From positions 1 to 20,184 of the IMG/VR virus record IMGVR_UViG_3300028840_002018: DNA of 20,184 bases; one strand, 5' to 3'. The notes under the pieces are model-generated. The model was not told the DNA's origin. It was given only the letters and a program-made list of their open reading frames with translations, and did no database searches. The position numbers and the translations under genes are program-made. Below are positions 1-5,553 of this stretch, piece after piece. Positions within the stretch are counted from its first letter, which is position 1. Each line of letters starts with the position of its first letter. The DNA comes from a virus.

Positions 1-1
1 G

Positions 2-82
2 GAGGCGATCGACACCGGCGCCTGTGATCGGTTCCTCCCCAAACCATGCCGGGCGGACGACTTGCTGAAGGCCCTACTCTAA
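2..82 (+). CDS. Partial response-regulator receiver domain (C-terminal end)
   Basis: This is the last 26 codons of a gene entering from the left, ending at the TAA at 80-82. The tail contains GACDRFLPKPC followed by ADDLLKALL. It resembles the end of CheY-like receiver domains, where a conserved Lys-Pro follows strand beta-5 and a final amphipathic helix ends the fold. That resemblance is the only evidence, so the call is a family-level inference. The upstream Asp phosphorylation site lies outside the window. It could be a host gene at a prophage edge, the C-terminal receiver of a hybrid kinase, or a phage-borne regulator. Confidence 0.45.
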   Translation, partial: EAIDTGACDRFLPKPCRADDLLKALL

Positions 83-110
83 GCGGCCCACCGACCTCGC
101 AAAATTTATT

Positions 111-150
111 GCTTATTTTTGTTGACACGGCCGGTGCTGCGTGCCAAGAT
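111..150 (+). promoter_or_regulatory. Strong promoter, copy 1 (TTGACA-17 bp-CAAGAT) with AT-rich upstream element
   Basis: The -35 is TTGACA at 122-127 and the -10 is CAAGAT at 145-150, with a 17-bp spacer. The 25 bases before the -35 are strongly A/T-rich in an otherwise GC-rich window, resembling an UP element. Bases 111-133 are identical to 2698-2720 (23 bp), and both copies are preceded about 30 bp upstream by AAGCGGCCC. The predicted start is the A of ATGATGACGG at 157, six bases after the -10. Confidence 0.8.
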
Positions 151-156
151 TTACTC

Positions 157-192
157 ATGATGACGGACACACACACAACGGAGGGCAACTAA
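157..192 (+). CDS. Leaderless leader peptide, 11 aa (MMTDTHTTEGN)
   Basis: An ATG coincides with the predicted transcription start of the promoter at 122-150. It opens an 11-codon frame ending TAA at 190-192, two bases before the ATG of the basic protein at 195. The coding region contains the Shine-Dalgarno GGAGGG (181-185 region) of the next gene, so translating the leader could affect initiation downstream. The first ten bases, ATGATGACGG, recur at the same distance from two other promoters. No protein family is recognised. It could be translated, or the conserved bases could act only as DNA or RNA. Confidence 0.4.
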   Translation: MMTDTHTTEGN

Positions 193-194
193 CC

Positions 195-293
195 ATGGCG
201 CTGAAAAAGAACGACCGCTCCCGCAAGACCCGCAAGTCTCACCACAAGAAGCTGCGCCGCCGCGCCGACCGCGCCGCGTGCGCCGGCCGCTAG
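195..293 (+). CDS. Very basic 32-aa protein, function unknown
   Basis: The 32 residues start with MALKKNDRSRKTRKSHHKKL. More than half of them are Lys, Arg or His, with a single Cys near the end. The ATG at 195 follows a GGAGGG Shine-Dalgarno and lies two bases after the stop of the leader ORF. It is the first substantial gene behind the strongest promoter, so it is probably made early and abundantly. The composition suggests nucleic-acid binding (neutralising DNA or RNA, or a ribosome- or polymerase-binding peptide), but no family is recognised. The stop at 291-293 is 10 bases before the ATG of the next gene, which suggests co-transcription. Confidence 0.6.
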   Translation: MALKKNDRSRKTRKSHHKKLRRRADRAACAGR

Positions 294-303
294 GGAGGGC
301 ACC

Positions 304-1614
304 ATGTACGCCGACACCAACGACACCAACACCGACCCCGCCGCCGACGCCGCGGCGGTGGTCGCCACCCCGGAAGCTCCCCCGACGTTTTGGTTCACCG
401 CGGGCGAGCTAGATCACATCGACGACCTGCTGAAGCTGACCACGACGGGCACCCCGTTCGCCGGGGCCAGCTGGCGCCGCACCGGGGAAAAGACCCACGT
501 CGACCGGTACGGATACGAGGTCACGGTGTACGCGGTCGAGCTAATCGCCGACGTGACCAGCTACCTTGAGATTCCAGACCACACGTTGATCGCCACCGCC
601 AAGGCCGCGGCCGAGGGGGAATGGTTTGTGAACCTGCTCGGCGAGACGACCTACGCCGACATCGCCGAGGATTTGGACCCGCGGCGGTGCGATGTGTGCG
701 GCATCCGGCACAACCGGACCAAGCTCTACATCATGGTCGAGGACGCCACCGGGGATCACGTTGTCACCGGCGGAACGTGCGCGCGGAAGTTCCGCAACGT
801 CGACCTGCTCTCCGCGGTCGATGCGTGGTTCCGGCTCCGGTCCGAGGTCGCCGGCGACATCGACGAGAAAATGGACAAGCTCCGCGGGGCCCGCGACTTC
901 TGGATCGAGCTTGCTGCGGCGGAACACATCGTCACCGAGCGCGGCTACGTTTCGGCCGCCGACGCCGAGGAAAAACGGACCACGTCGACCACCTCTGAAT
1001 TGGTCTACTGGTGTGACCGCGGGTGGAAAGAAATGGACGCGAAAACCGCCCGCGGGATCTACACCCGGGCGACCGAGCTTATGGACGGCGGCGCCGCTGA
1101 ACTGCTCGCTTGGATCGACGCCCGGAACGCCGATCGCCCGTCGTCGTTCTGGCACAATTGCGGGGTGGCACTCCGCACCGGCGACCCCGGCCGCGGCCGC
1201 GGGTTGGTAGCGTTCCTCGGTAGCGTCAAAATGAGGATCGCCGAGGACGCGATCCGGGCCGCCCGCCCGCCGGCGAAAAACTACGCCGACGCCCCGCTCA
1301 AAAAGATGATCGACCTCGACGGGTGGTGGACGGTGCTCCGCTCCAAATGGTTCGACGGCTACGGGTACACCGATTCGATCGGGTACACCATGACGAACGA
1401 GGACGGGGTCAAAATCTGGTGGAAAAGCTCGGTCGAGGGGAACGCCGCCAACGCGATCTTCTCTGCCGAAAACGACGCGAACCTCAACGGCGTCGACCAC
1501 GACCGGATCCAATACCGGCTCCGGGGGAAGGCCAAAGAACACAAGGACGGGATTTCGTTTTTCACTCACATCAAGGTACTGGACACTCGCGTCGTCGACG
1601 GCGCGGACAACTAG
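304..1614 (+). CDS. Conserved phage protein with treble-clef-like zinc motif and C-terminal OB-like region
   Basis: This 436-aa protein starts at an ATG eight bases after a GGAGGG Shine-Dalgarno. A disordered Asp/Ala/Thr-rich N-terminus (residues 1-28) leads to a zinc site: C129-x2-C132, with C159 in a GGTCARKF context after a TKLYIMVEDATG hairpin. This matches a pattern common in phage proteins (CxxC, a K-x-Y strand, then G-x-x-C-x-x-F). The C-terminal ~85 residues hold GYTMTNEDGVKIWW followed by RLRGKAKEHKDGISFFTHIKVL. These resemble the short OB-like segment that accompanies the zinc motif in such proteins (a strand with W, then G-x-x-K-x-H and T-x-[IV]). It may bind nucleic acid; no biochemical role is known to me. 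A 24-base hairpin lies just after the stop. Confidence 0.85.
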   Translation: MYADTNDTNTDPAADAAAVVATPEAPPTFWFTAGELDHIDDLLKLTTTGTPFAGASWRRTGEKTHVDRYGYEVTVYAVELIADVTSYLEIPDHTLIATAKAAAEGEWFVNLLGETTYADIAEDLDPRRCDVCGIRHNRTKLYIMVEDATGDHVVTGGTCARKFRNVDLLSAVDAWFRLRSEVAGDIDEKMDKLRGARDFWIELAAAEHIVTERGYVSAADAEEKRTTSTTSELVYWCDRGWKEMDAKTARGIYTRATELMDGGAAELLAWIDARNADRPSSFWHNCGVALRTGDPGRGRGLVAFLGSVKMRIAEDAIRAARPPAKNYADAPLKKMIDLDGWWTVLRSKWFDGYGYTDSIGYTMTNEDGVKIWWKSSVEGNAANAIFSAENDANLNGVDHDRIQYRLRGKAKEHKDGISFFTHIKVLDTRVVDGADN

Positions 1615-1621
1615 ACGAACC

Positions 1622-1645
1622 GGACGGGGTCCTCTGGCTCCGTCC
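1622..1645 (+). repeat. Hairpin downstream of the 436-aa gene
   Basis: GGACGGGG at 1622-1629 can pair with CTCCGTCC at 1638-1645 (eight pairs including one G-U) around an eight-base loop. No T-run follows, so it is not a typical intrinsic terminator. It sits directly before the Shine-Dalgarno hairpin of the next gene and may be an RNA processing or stability element. Confidence 0.4.
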
Positions 1646-1646
1646 A

Positions 1647-1664
1647 CTAACCGAAGGGGGTTAG
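1647..1664 (+). promoter_or_regulatory. Shine-Dalgarno hairpin A (CTAACC-GAAGGG-GGTTAG)
   Basis: A perfect six-base-pair inverted repeat, CTAACC (1647-1652) with GGTTAG (1659-1664), presents GAAGGG in its loop. The loop and the start of the right arm form the ribosome-binding G-run, which ends six bases before the ATG at 1666. The same purine core with paired flanks recurs before the starts at 5553 and 7532. This fits a translational operator that ribosomes or a protein would recognise. Confidence 0.6.
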
Positions 1665-1665
1665 G

Positions 1666-1893
1666 ATGCCGATAACCTGCGACGACGGAAGGACGACCCT
1701 CCACGCGCCCGACAAGCTGGCTGCGAGGACGGCCGCGATCCCGGGGTGGGTCTACGACTACGAGGACCAGCTGGCCGCCGAGGTCGGCGACGTGACCTGC
1801 CCGGAGTGCGGCGAGCTTGTCCCCGAGGAGGACGCCGGCGAGCGGTGCCCCGGCTGCGGCTGCGATGTCGACGCGGCGGGGGGGGGGGCATAG
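1666..1893 (+). CDS. Small zinc-ribbon protein, 75 aa
   Basis: The start at 1666 is set by the hairpin-borne Shine-Dalgarno. Residues 1-40 are unremarkable; the C-terminal half is a zinc ribbon, with CPECGELV and RCPGCGCDV giving four or five potential ligands. The last codons run through an 11-G tract (1878-1888), so the Gly-Gly-Gly-Ala end depends on the exact tract length. One extra G, or a -1 slip, would join this frame to the following gene. It is probably a small nucleic-acid- or protein-binding factor; no specific family is recognised. Confidence 0.7.
   Translation: MPITCDDGRTTLHAPDKLAARTAAIPGWVYDYEDQLAAEVGDVTCPECGELVPEEDAGERCPGCGCDVDAAGGGA
1878..1888 (+). repeat. Homopolymer of 11 G
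   Basis: Eleven consecutive G residues end the 75-aa gene and lie seven bases before the ATG at 1896, so the tract can also act as that gene's ribosome binding site. Tracts of this length are prone to slippage during replication, transcription or sequencing. Confidence 0.9.
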
Positions 1894-1895
1894 AC

Positions 1896-2645
1896 ATGGC
1901 AACGATCAGAACAAGCTACGAGGCGGCCCGCGGCTGCGGCTTTCGGAAGGCCGGCGGGCTCTACTTGGTCGCCGGTTCGGAGGGCGAGCCGTGCGGCCGA
2001 TTGCCGATCGACCTGCGGGTGTGCCCGTGCTGCGGCCAGGGGATCAAGCCCGCCCGATCGTGGACGTGGATCGAACCCCGGCAGCTGATCACCGGGACCC
2101 TGTGCCGGACGATGCAAGCCGACCCGCAGTCCTGCGCCGGGCGGTGCATCCTCTCTGATCTGAGGTGCCCGGAACGCGCCGGGCTCTTGTGGATCGGCGG
2201 CAAGTTCTACCCGACCCCGGCGGCCTTCTCTGGCGAGGCGGCGAGGATGGGAGTGTCCCGCCGGATCACCGCGGTTCCGCGAGGGTTCGTCGTCGGCGAG
2301 ACGTGGGTTCTGCTCGCTCACCGCGAGGTGCTGAACCGGAACGGCGACCGCGTCCCGGCGATCTTCTCCGCGTTCCTACCGACGGCGATCGAGTACATCG
2401 TCAAAGGCACTGAGACGGACGAGGAACTCGACAAGCTCGAAGCGCGGGGGCTGACATTGGTCGACGTCAAACCGTTGCAGGCTCCCCTCGAGGCGGTCCC
2501 TGACGAACCCGACGACGGCGACCCGTGGACGTGTCCGCGGTGCGGCGCCGAGGTCGAGCCCGGCGCGCCCCGGTGCGGCGACTGCGGATCCGATCCCGAC
2601 GGCGCGCCGCCGGACCAGCTGGACCGGGATCCGCTGCCCAACTAG
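1896..2645 (+). CDS. Conserved phage zinc-finger protein, 249 aa
   Basis: The protein begins MATIRTSYEAARGCGFRKAG and carries CGRLP and CPCCGQGIKP (C43, C45, C46), then GLLWIGGKFYPTPAAFSGEA and GVSRRITAVPRGFVVGETWV. I recognise this arrangement from an uncharacterised family found in many tailed phages, with no known function. A second domain at the C-terminus is a zinc ribbon (CPRCGAEV plus CGDCGSDP, about residues 213-231) after an acidic linker; the end is rich in Asp and Pro. The ATG at 1896 follows the G-tract and lies three bases after the previous stop. The frame is open far upstream, so a fusion with the 75-aa protein is possible if the G-tract length varies. Confidence 0.85.
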   Translation: MATIRTSYEAARGCGFRKAGGLYLVAGSEGEPCGRLPIDLRVCPCCGQGIKPARSWTWIEPRQLITGTLCRTMQADPQSCAGRCILSDLRCPERAGLLWIGGKFYPTPAAFSGEAARMGVSRRITAVPRGFVVGETWVLLAHREVLNRNGDRVPAIFSAFLPTAIEYIVKGTETDEELDKLEARGLTLVDVKPLQAPLEAVPDEPDDGDPWTCPRCGAEVEPGAPRCGDCGSDPDGAPPDQLDRDPLPN

Positions 2646-2647
2646 CC

Positions 2648-2674
2648 GGCCGCCCGCCCGCTCTCCAAGCGGCC
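2648..2674 (+). repeat. Inverted repeat after the 249-aa gene
   Basis: GGCCGC at 2648-2653 can pair with GCGGCC at 2669-2674, or alternatively CCGC (2658-2661) with GCGG (2669-2672). C-rich sequence and an A-run follow rather than T's. It might weakly terminate or insulate transcription ahead of the promoter at 2709, but a terminator is not well supported. Confidence 0.3.
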
Positions 2675-2697
2675 CCCAGAAAAATCAGCACCGCCAT

Positions 2698-2737
2698 GCT
2701 TATTTTTGTTGACACGGCCGAGCCTGCGTGTAACGAT
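2698..2737 (+). promoter_or_regulatory. Strong promoter, copy 2 (TTGACA-17 bp-AACGAT)
   Basis: The -35 TTGACA is at 2709-2714 and the -10 AACGAT at 2732-2737. Bases 2698-2720 repeat 111-133 exactly, including the T-rich stretch before the -35. As in copy 1, ATGATGACGG begins six bases after the -10 (2744), and GGAGGGCAA follows as ribosome binding site. The two promoters look like a duplication, with one spacer, the -10 and the gene behind them diverged. Confidence 0.8.
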
Positions 2738-2743
2738 AGCTTC

Positions 2744-2968
2744 ATGATGACGGGGCAACACAACGGACCGGAGGGCAAAATGAATAGGCTCGGAATCGTA
2801 GAATATACCCATTACCACCACGCGATCTACGTCGACGGCTACCGCCTCGGCGACCTCCACAAAGACCACGACGGAACGTGGTCGGTCCACCACCGCGAGG
2901 CTGTCGTTGGCTCCTCGCTCGGCTACGTCCGGGCGATCGCCGCACTGCGCCGCGCGGCGGGGATCTAG
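2744..2968 (+). CDS. Small phage protein, 62 aa from ATG 2780 or 74 aa from a leaderless ATG 2744
   Basis: From ATG 2780, preceded by GGAGGGCAA, the product is 62 aa starting MNRLGIVEYTHYHHAIYVDG. The same frame is open from ATG 2744, the predicted transcription start, which would add MMTGQHNGPEGK. Both starts may be used. The sequence is rich in His and Tyr with an Ala/Arg-rich amphipathic end (GYVRAIAALRRAAGI); I recognise no family. In copy 1 of this promoter the leader stops before the next gene, whereas here it is fused in frame. The stop codon's G is the first base of a 10-G tract. Confidence 0.65.
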   Translation: MMTGQHNGPEGKMNRLGIVEYTHYHHAIYVDGYRLGDLHKDHDGTWSVHHREAVVGSSLGYVRAIAALRRAAGI

Positions 2969-2977
2969 GGGGGGGGG
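2968..2977 (+). repeat. Homopolymer of 10 G acting as likely ribosome binding site
   Basis: Ten consecutive G residues start with the last base of the preceding stop codon and end four bases before the ATG at 2982. No other Shine-Dalgarno is present, so this tract probably recruits the ribosome. Unlike the 11-G tract at 1878, it lies after the stop codon, so changing its length would alter spacing rather than reading frame. Confidence 0.8.
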
Positions 2978-2981
2978 CGGC

Positions 2982-3167
2982 ATGGGACGCCGGATCAAAC
3001 CGAAACCGACCTGCGCCGGCTGCGGCAAGCCGCTGGTGAAGTTCCACGACTACCCGGTCGAGGGTATCAAGTACAAACGCCGCCGCAAGGGCAAGGACGT
3101 GTGGGTCACGCCCCGGGTGTGCGAAACCTGCAACGAGATGGACAACAGAATGGAGGGCACCGAATGA
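2982..3167 (+). CDS. Small basic zinc-finger protein, 61 aa
   Basis: MGRRIKPKPTCAGCGKPLVK opens the protein, and CETCNEMDNR closes it, giving a CxxC...CxxC zinc ribbon around a basic middle (KYKRRRKGKD). The stop overlaps the next start in ATGA (3164-3167), which implies translational coupling to the GHKL ATPase gene. It may be a DNA-binding accessory of that protein, but this rests only on adjacency. No family name is assigned. Confidence 0.7.
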   Translation: MGRRIKPKPTCAGCGKPLVKFHDYPVEGIKYKRRRKGKDVWVTPRVCETCNEMDNRMEGTE

Positions 3168-4588
3168 AAAAACAAGGATGGTTCGACGTGGATCGCGGTG
3201 GTCTACGTCAGCTGGTCGCCGACCGCAACCCCGGCTTCATCCTCGCCGAGCTGATTCAGAATGCGTGGGATGAGCCGGGGGTGACCCGGGTCGACGTCAA
3301 GCTTGAGCCGGTGGCCGGAGCCCGGTCCGCGCTGCTCGTCGTGAAGGACGACGCGCCGGAGGGGTTCTACGAACTGGCCCACGCTTGGACGTTGTTCTCG
3401 GACACGCGGAAGCGAACCGACCCCTACGCCCGGGGCCGGTTCTGCCTCGGTGACAAGCTGGTCCTCGCGCTCTGTCGCTGGGCTGAGATCACCACCACCA
3501 CCGGGGCGGTCCGGTTCGAGTCCGACGGCACCCGCAAGCGGCGCCGGCGCAAGACCGAATCCGGCTCCGTGTTCGAGGCCGAGGTCCCGATCACCCGCCA
3601 GCAAATCGACGACGCTCTGAGCCTGGCTCGGACGTTCATTCCGCCGGACCTGATCGACACCACGATCAACGGCGACAAGCTCCCGAGCCGGGAACCGCGG
3701 GCGAGCTTCACGTGCACGCTCCCGGTGCCGCTCGCCGACGCCGACGGGGTGATGAGGGAATCCCGGCGCAAGGTTGCGGTGCGGGTGTTCGACACGCTCC
3801 GCGGCGAGTCCCCGACGCTCTACGAGATGGGGCTGCCGGTTGTCGAAACCGGCGACCGCTGGCACGTGGACATCGGCCAGAAAGTCCCGCTCAACGCCGA
3901 CCGCGACAACGTCCGGCCGAGCTACTTGCGCCGGGTGCGTGCGTTCGTGGCTAACGAGTTGGTCGACGACCTGAGCCCGGACGATGTGTCGGAGGCTTGG
4001 GTCCGCGACGCGACGACCTCTCCCGACATCGACGGCGACACCGTGCGCCGGGTCGCCGACCTGCGATGGGGCGAGAATCGGGTGGTGGTTTCGCCCGGTG
4101 ATCGATGGGGCAAGGAACGGGCGATCGCCAACGGCTTCACGATCGTCGGATCGCGGGAGCTTTCCGCGGCCGAATGGGAGCAATTCCGATCGGCCGACGC
4201 GGTCCCGGCGACCACCGACAAATTCAAGCGGGGCACCGCCAACGCGAAGATCCTGAACCGCAACCAGCTGACCCCGGGAATGCTCCGGGTCGAGCGCATG
4301 ACCAAGGCCGTGGCCCGGATCGGGCTGAACATGGACGTCCGGGTCACGTTCCTGCACTCGCCGGAGGCCACGGTGTCCGCCGACTACACACCCGGTCACG
4401 TCCGGTTCAACGTCGCGCTCCTCGGCAAGTCGTGGTTCGCCGGACCGGCCGTCCCGATCCTGCGATTGGTGATCCATGAGTTGGGACACGAAGGCGGGGG
4501 CCACCTCGAGGCTGGCTACTACGACACCCTGGCCCGGATCGGTGCACGGTTGGCCGTCGCATCCGACCGGCTGAACACGGAGGTCTGA
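3164..4588 (+). CDS. GHKL (Hsp90/histidine-kinase-like) ATPase fused to a C-terminal HExxH metallopeptidase-like domain
   Basis: The 474-aa product starts at ATG 3164 (MKKQGWFDVD), after GGAGGG and overlapping the previous stop. Bergerat-fold motifs are visible: N-box ELIQNAWDE (29-37), a divergent G1 box VKDDAPEGF (60-68), and a Gly-rich GRFCLGDK (91-98). PLNADRDNVRPSYL (242-255) is also typical of phage members of this group. The end holds VIHELGHEGGGHLE: H438-E439-L-G-H442, with H447 and E449 as further possible metal ligands. It may be an ATP-driven chaperone or regulator coupled to a protease; the pairing is known to me only as an uncharacterised phage architecture. The G1 Asp-Asp-Ala-Pro-Glu-Gly departs from the usual DxGxG, so activity is not certain. 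Confidence 0.8.
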   Translation: MKKQGWFDVDRGGLRQLVADRNPGFILAELIQNAWDEPGVTRVDVKLEPVAGARSALLVVKDDAPEGFYELAHAWTLFSDTRKRTDPYARGRFCLGDKLVLALCRWAEITTTTGAVRFESDGTRKRRRRKTESGSVFEAEVPITRQQIDDALSLARTFIPPDLIDTTINGDKLPSREPRASFTCTLPVPLADADGVMRESRRKVAVRVFDTLRGESPTLYEMGLPVVETGDRWHVDIGQKVPLNADRDNVRPSYLRRVRAFVANELVDDLSPDDVSEAWVRDATTSPDIDGDTVRRVADLRWGENRVVVSPGDRWGKERAIANGFTIVGSRELSAAEWEQFRSADAVPATTDKFKRGTANAKILNRNQLTPGMLRVERMTKAVARIGLNMDVRVTFLHSPEATVSADYTPGHVRFNVALLGKSWFAGPAVPILRLVIHELGHEGGGHLEAGYYDTLARIGARLAVASDRLNTEV

Positions 4589-4590
4589 AC

Positions 4591-4962
4591 ATGGGTCACG
4601 ACAACGACAACGACATCACCGCGCGGATCGCCAAGCTCCCGCGGTGGGCCCGGCAACACATCGACAAGCTCACCGCCGATCTCGAATCCGCCAACCGCAA
4701 GCTGCGCGCCTCCACCGACCCGGGGTCCCGGGTCCGGTGGGGGCACCTCGGCATCGACAACGACCGCGGGACCCCGATTCCCGAGGGCGAGCCGATCATC
4801 TTTTCCATGGTGCCGTTCTCCGAATGCAAGCACCGCGTTCGGATCAAGGCCGCCTACGACCCGGACACCGGGACGCTCGAAATCAGCGGTGGCGATGCGG
4901 TCGACGTGGAGCCGGTGGCGCGCAACGTGATCCGCGTCCGGTGCGGCAAGCTTTTCGACTAG
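4591..4962 (+). CDS. Conserved small phage protein with N-terminal helix (RIAKLPRWARQHIDKL)
   Basis: This 123-aa protein starts two bases after the ATPase stop, behind ACGGAGG. The N-terminal RIAKLPRWARQHIDKLTADL predicts a long amphipathic helix or coiled coil and resembles a recurrent opening of small phage proteins. The second half is beta-rich (IIFSMVPFSECKHRVRIKAA; GTLEISGGDAVDVEPVARNV). No catalytic motif is seen and no function is known. It is likely co-expressed with the upstream gene. Confidence 0.75.
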   Translation: MGHDNDNDITARIAKLPRWARQHIDKLTADLESANRKLRASTDPGSRVRWGHLGIDNDRGTPIPEGEPIIFSMVPFSECKHRVRIKAAYDPDTGTLEISGGDAVDVEPVARNVIRVRCGKLFD

Positions 4963-4968
4963 CAACGC

Positions 4969-4997
4969 TTGACGCGAACGGGCCCGCGGTGTATGCC
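4969..4997 (+). promoter_or_regulatory. Candidate promoter for the double-HTH regulator
   Basis: TTGACG at 4969-4974 and TATGCC at 4992-4997 are separated by 17 bp. The -35 with its following CG matches the other promoters (TTGACACG); the -10 is poorer. It lies in the 57-bp gap before the regulator gene, whose GGGGAGG ribosome binding site is at 5005-5011. Confidence 0.5.
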
Positions 4998-5019
4998 TAT
5001 CGGCGGGGAGGTTCATAGC

Positions 5020-5523
5020 ATGGACACTGACATCAGAATGCAAGTCAAAATCGCGGCGGCCGCGGCGGGGCTGAAGCTCGCCGACGTGGCGCGCTCTCTG
5101 AGCACCACGCCGCAACACCTCAACACGCTGCTCAGCCGGGAGAATCTGAGGCTACGGTGGGTCGAGCGGATCGCCGGTGTGATCGGGGTCCGCCCGTCGT
5201 GGCTCTTGGTTCCGCCGGGCACGTCAATCGAACCGGCACCACCCCGGGCGAAACCCCCGACCGAAACGGTACACGACAAGGTGCGAGTGCTATCGGCGCG
5301 GAGGGATCTCTCGGTGGCCGAGTTGGCGCGCCGGATCGGGATGTCGCGGCAAGCTCTCAACGAACTGCTCCGCACCGGCAACCCGAGCCTCGGACACGTC
5401 CGCCGGATCGCCGATGCGCTGGACGTCCCGCCGGCCGATCTGCTCCGCCCGGTTACCGAGGACGAGTGGGCGGACTTCGGGAGGTTCACCGCCGGGGCAC
5501 CGTTGGCCCGGGCCGCGAGCTAG
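5020..5523 (+). CDS. Regulator with two tandem XRE-like helix-turn-helix domains
   Basis: The ATG at 5020 follows GGGGAGG with good spacing and gives 167 aa. Domain 1 (about residues 5-60) contains LKLADVARSLSTTPQHLNTL and the trailing VERIAGVIGVRPSWLL. Domain 2 (about 85-148) contains LSVAELARRIGMSRQALNEL and VRRIADALDVPPADLL. Both have the five-helix Cro/CI pattern, including the [AV]RRIADAL-like fourth helix, and look like an internal duplication separated by a Pro-rich linker. No cleavage or oligomerisation domain is present. With its own promoter, it may be a Cro-like or repressor-like switch protein binding a two-part operator as a monomer; this role is inference. Confidence 0.8.
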   Translation: MDTDIRMQVKIAAAAAGLKLADVARSLSTTPQHLNTLLSRENLRLRWVERIAGVIGVRPSWLLVPPGTSIEPAPPRAKPPTETVHDKVRVLSARRDLSVAELARRIGMSRQALNELLRTGNPSLGHVRRIADALDVPPADLLRPVTEDEWADFGRFTAGAPLARAAS

Positions 5524-5533
5524 CTAGACCGAC

Positions 5534-5553
5534 TCGAACGGAAGGGGGTTCGA
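5534..5553 (+). promoter_or_regulatory. Shine-Dalgarno hairpin B (TCGAAC-GGAAGGGG-GTTCGA)
   Basis: TCGAAC (5534-5539) is perfectly complementary to GTTCGA (5548-5553), leaving GGAAGGGG in the loop. The right arm reaches the A of the start codon at 5553. The stem sequence differs from hairpins A and C but keeps complementarity, as expected for a conserved RNA structure around the ribosome binding site. Confidence 0.6.

Noticed and set aside
541-1902. A 453-codon open frame on the minus strand across the first large gene
   Set aside because: It mirrors codon-position GC bias of the + strand gene, has no protein-like motifs (long runs of Val/Asp/Arg/Pro), and lacks a ribosome site. The + frame has recognisable zinc and OB-like motifs.
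2691-2705. ATG near 2697 inside the promoter-2 upstream element as a gene start
   Set aside because: It lies upstream of the predicted transcription start and has no ribosome site; the A/T-rich block is better explained as a promoter element.
3101-3163. Upstream in-frame start (3101) for the GHKL ATPase gene
   Set aside because: The extra 21 residues lie inside the zinc-finger gene and look non-native. ATG 3164 has GGAGGG and the typical ATGA overlap.
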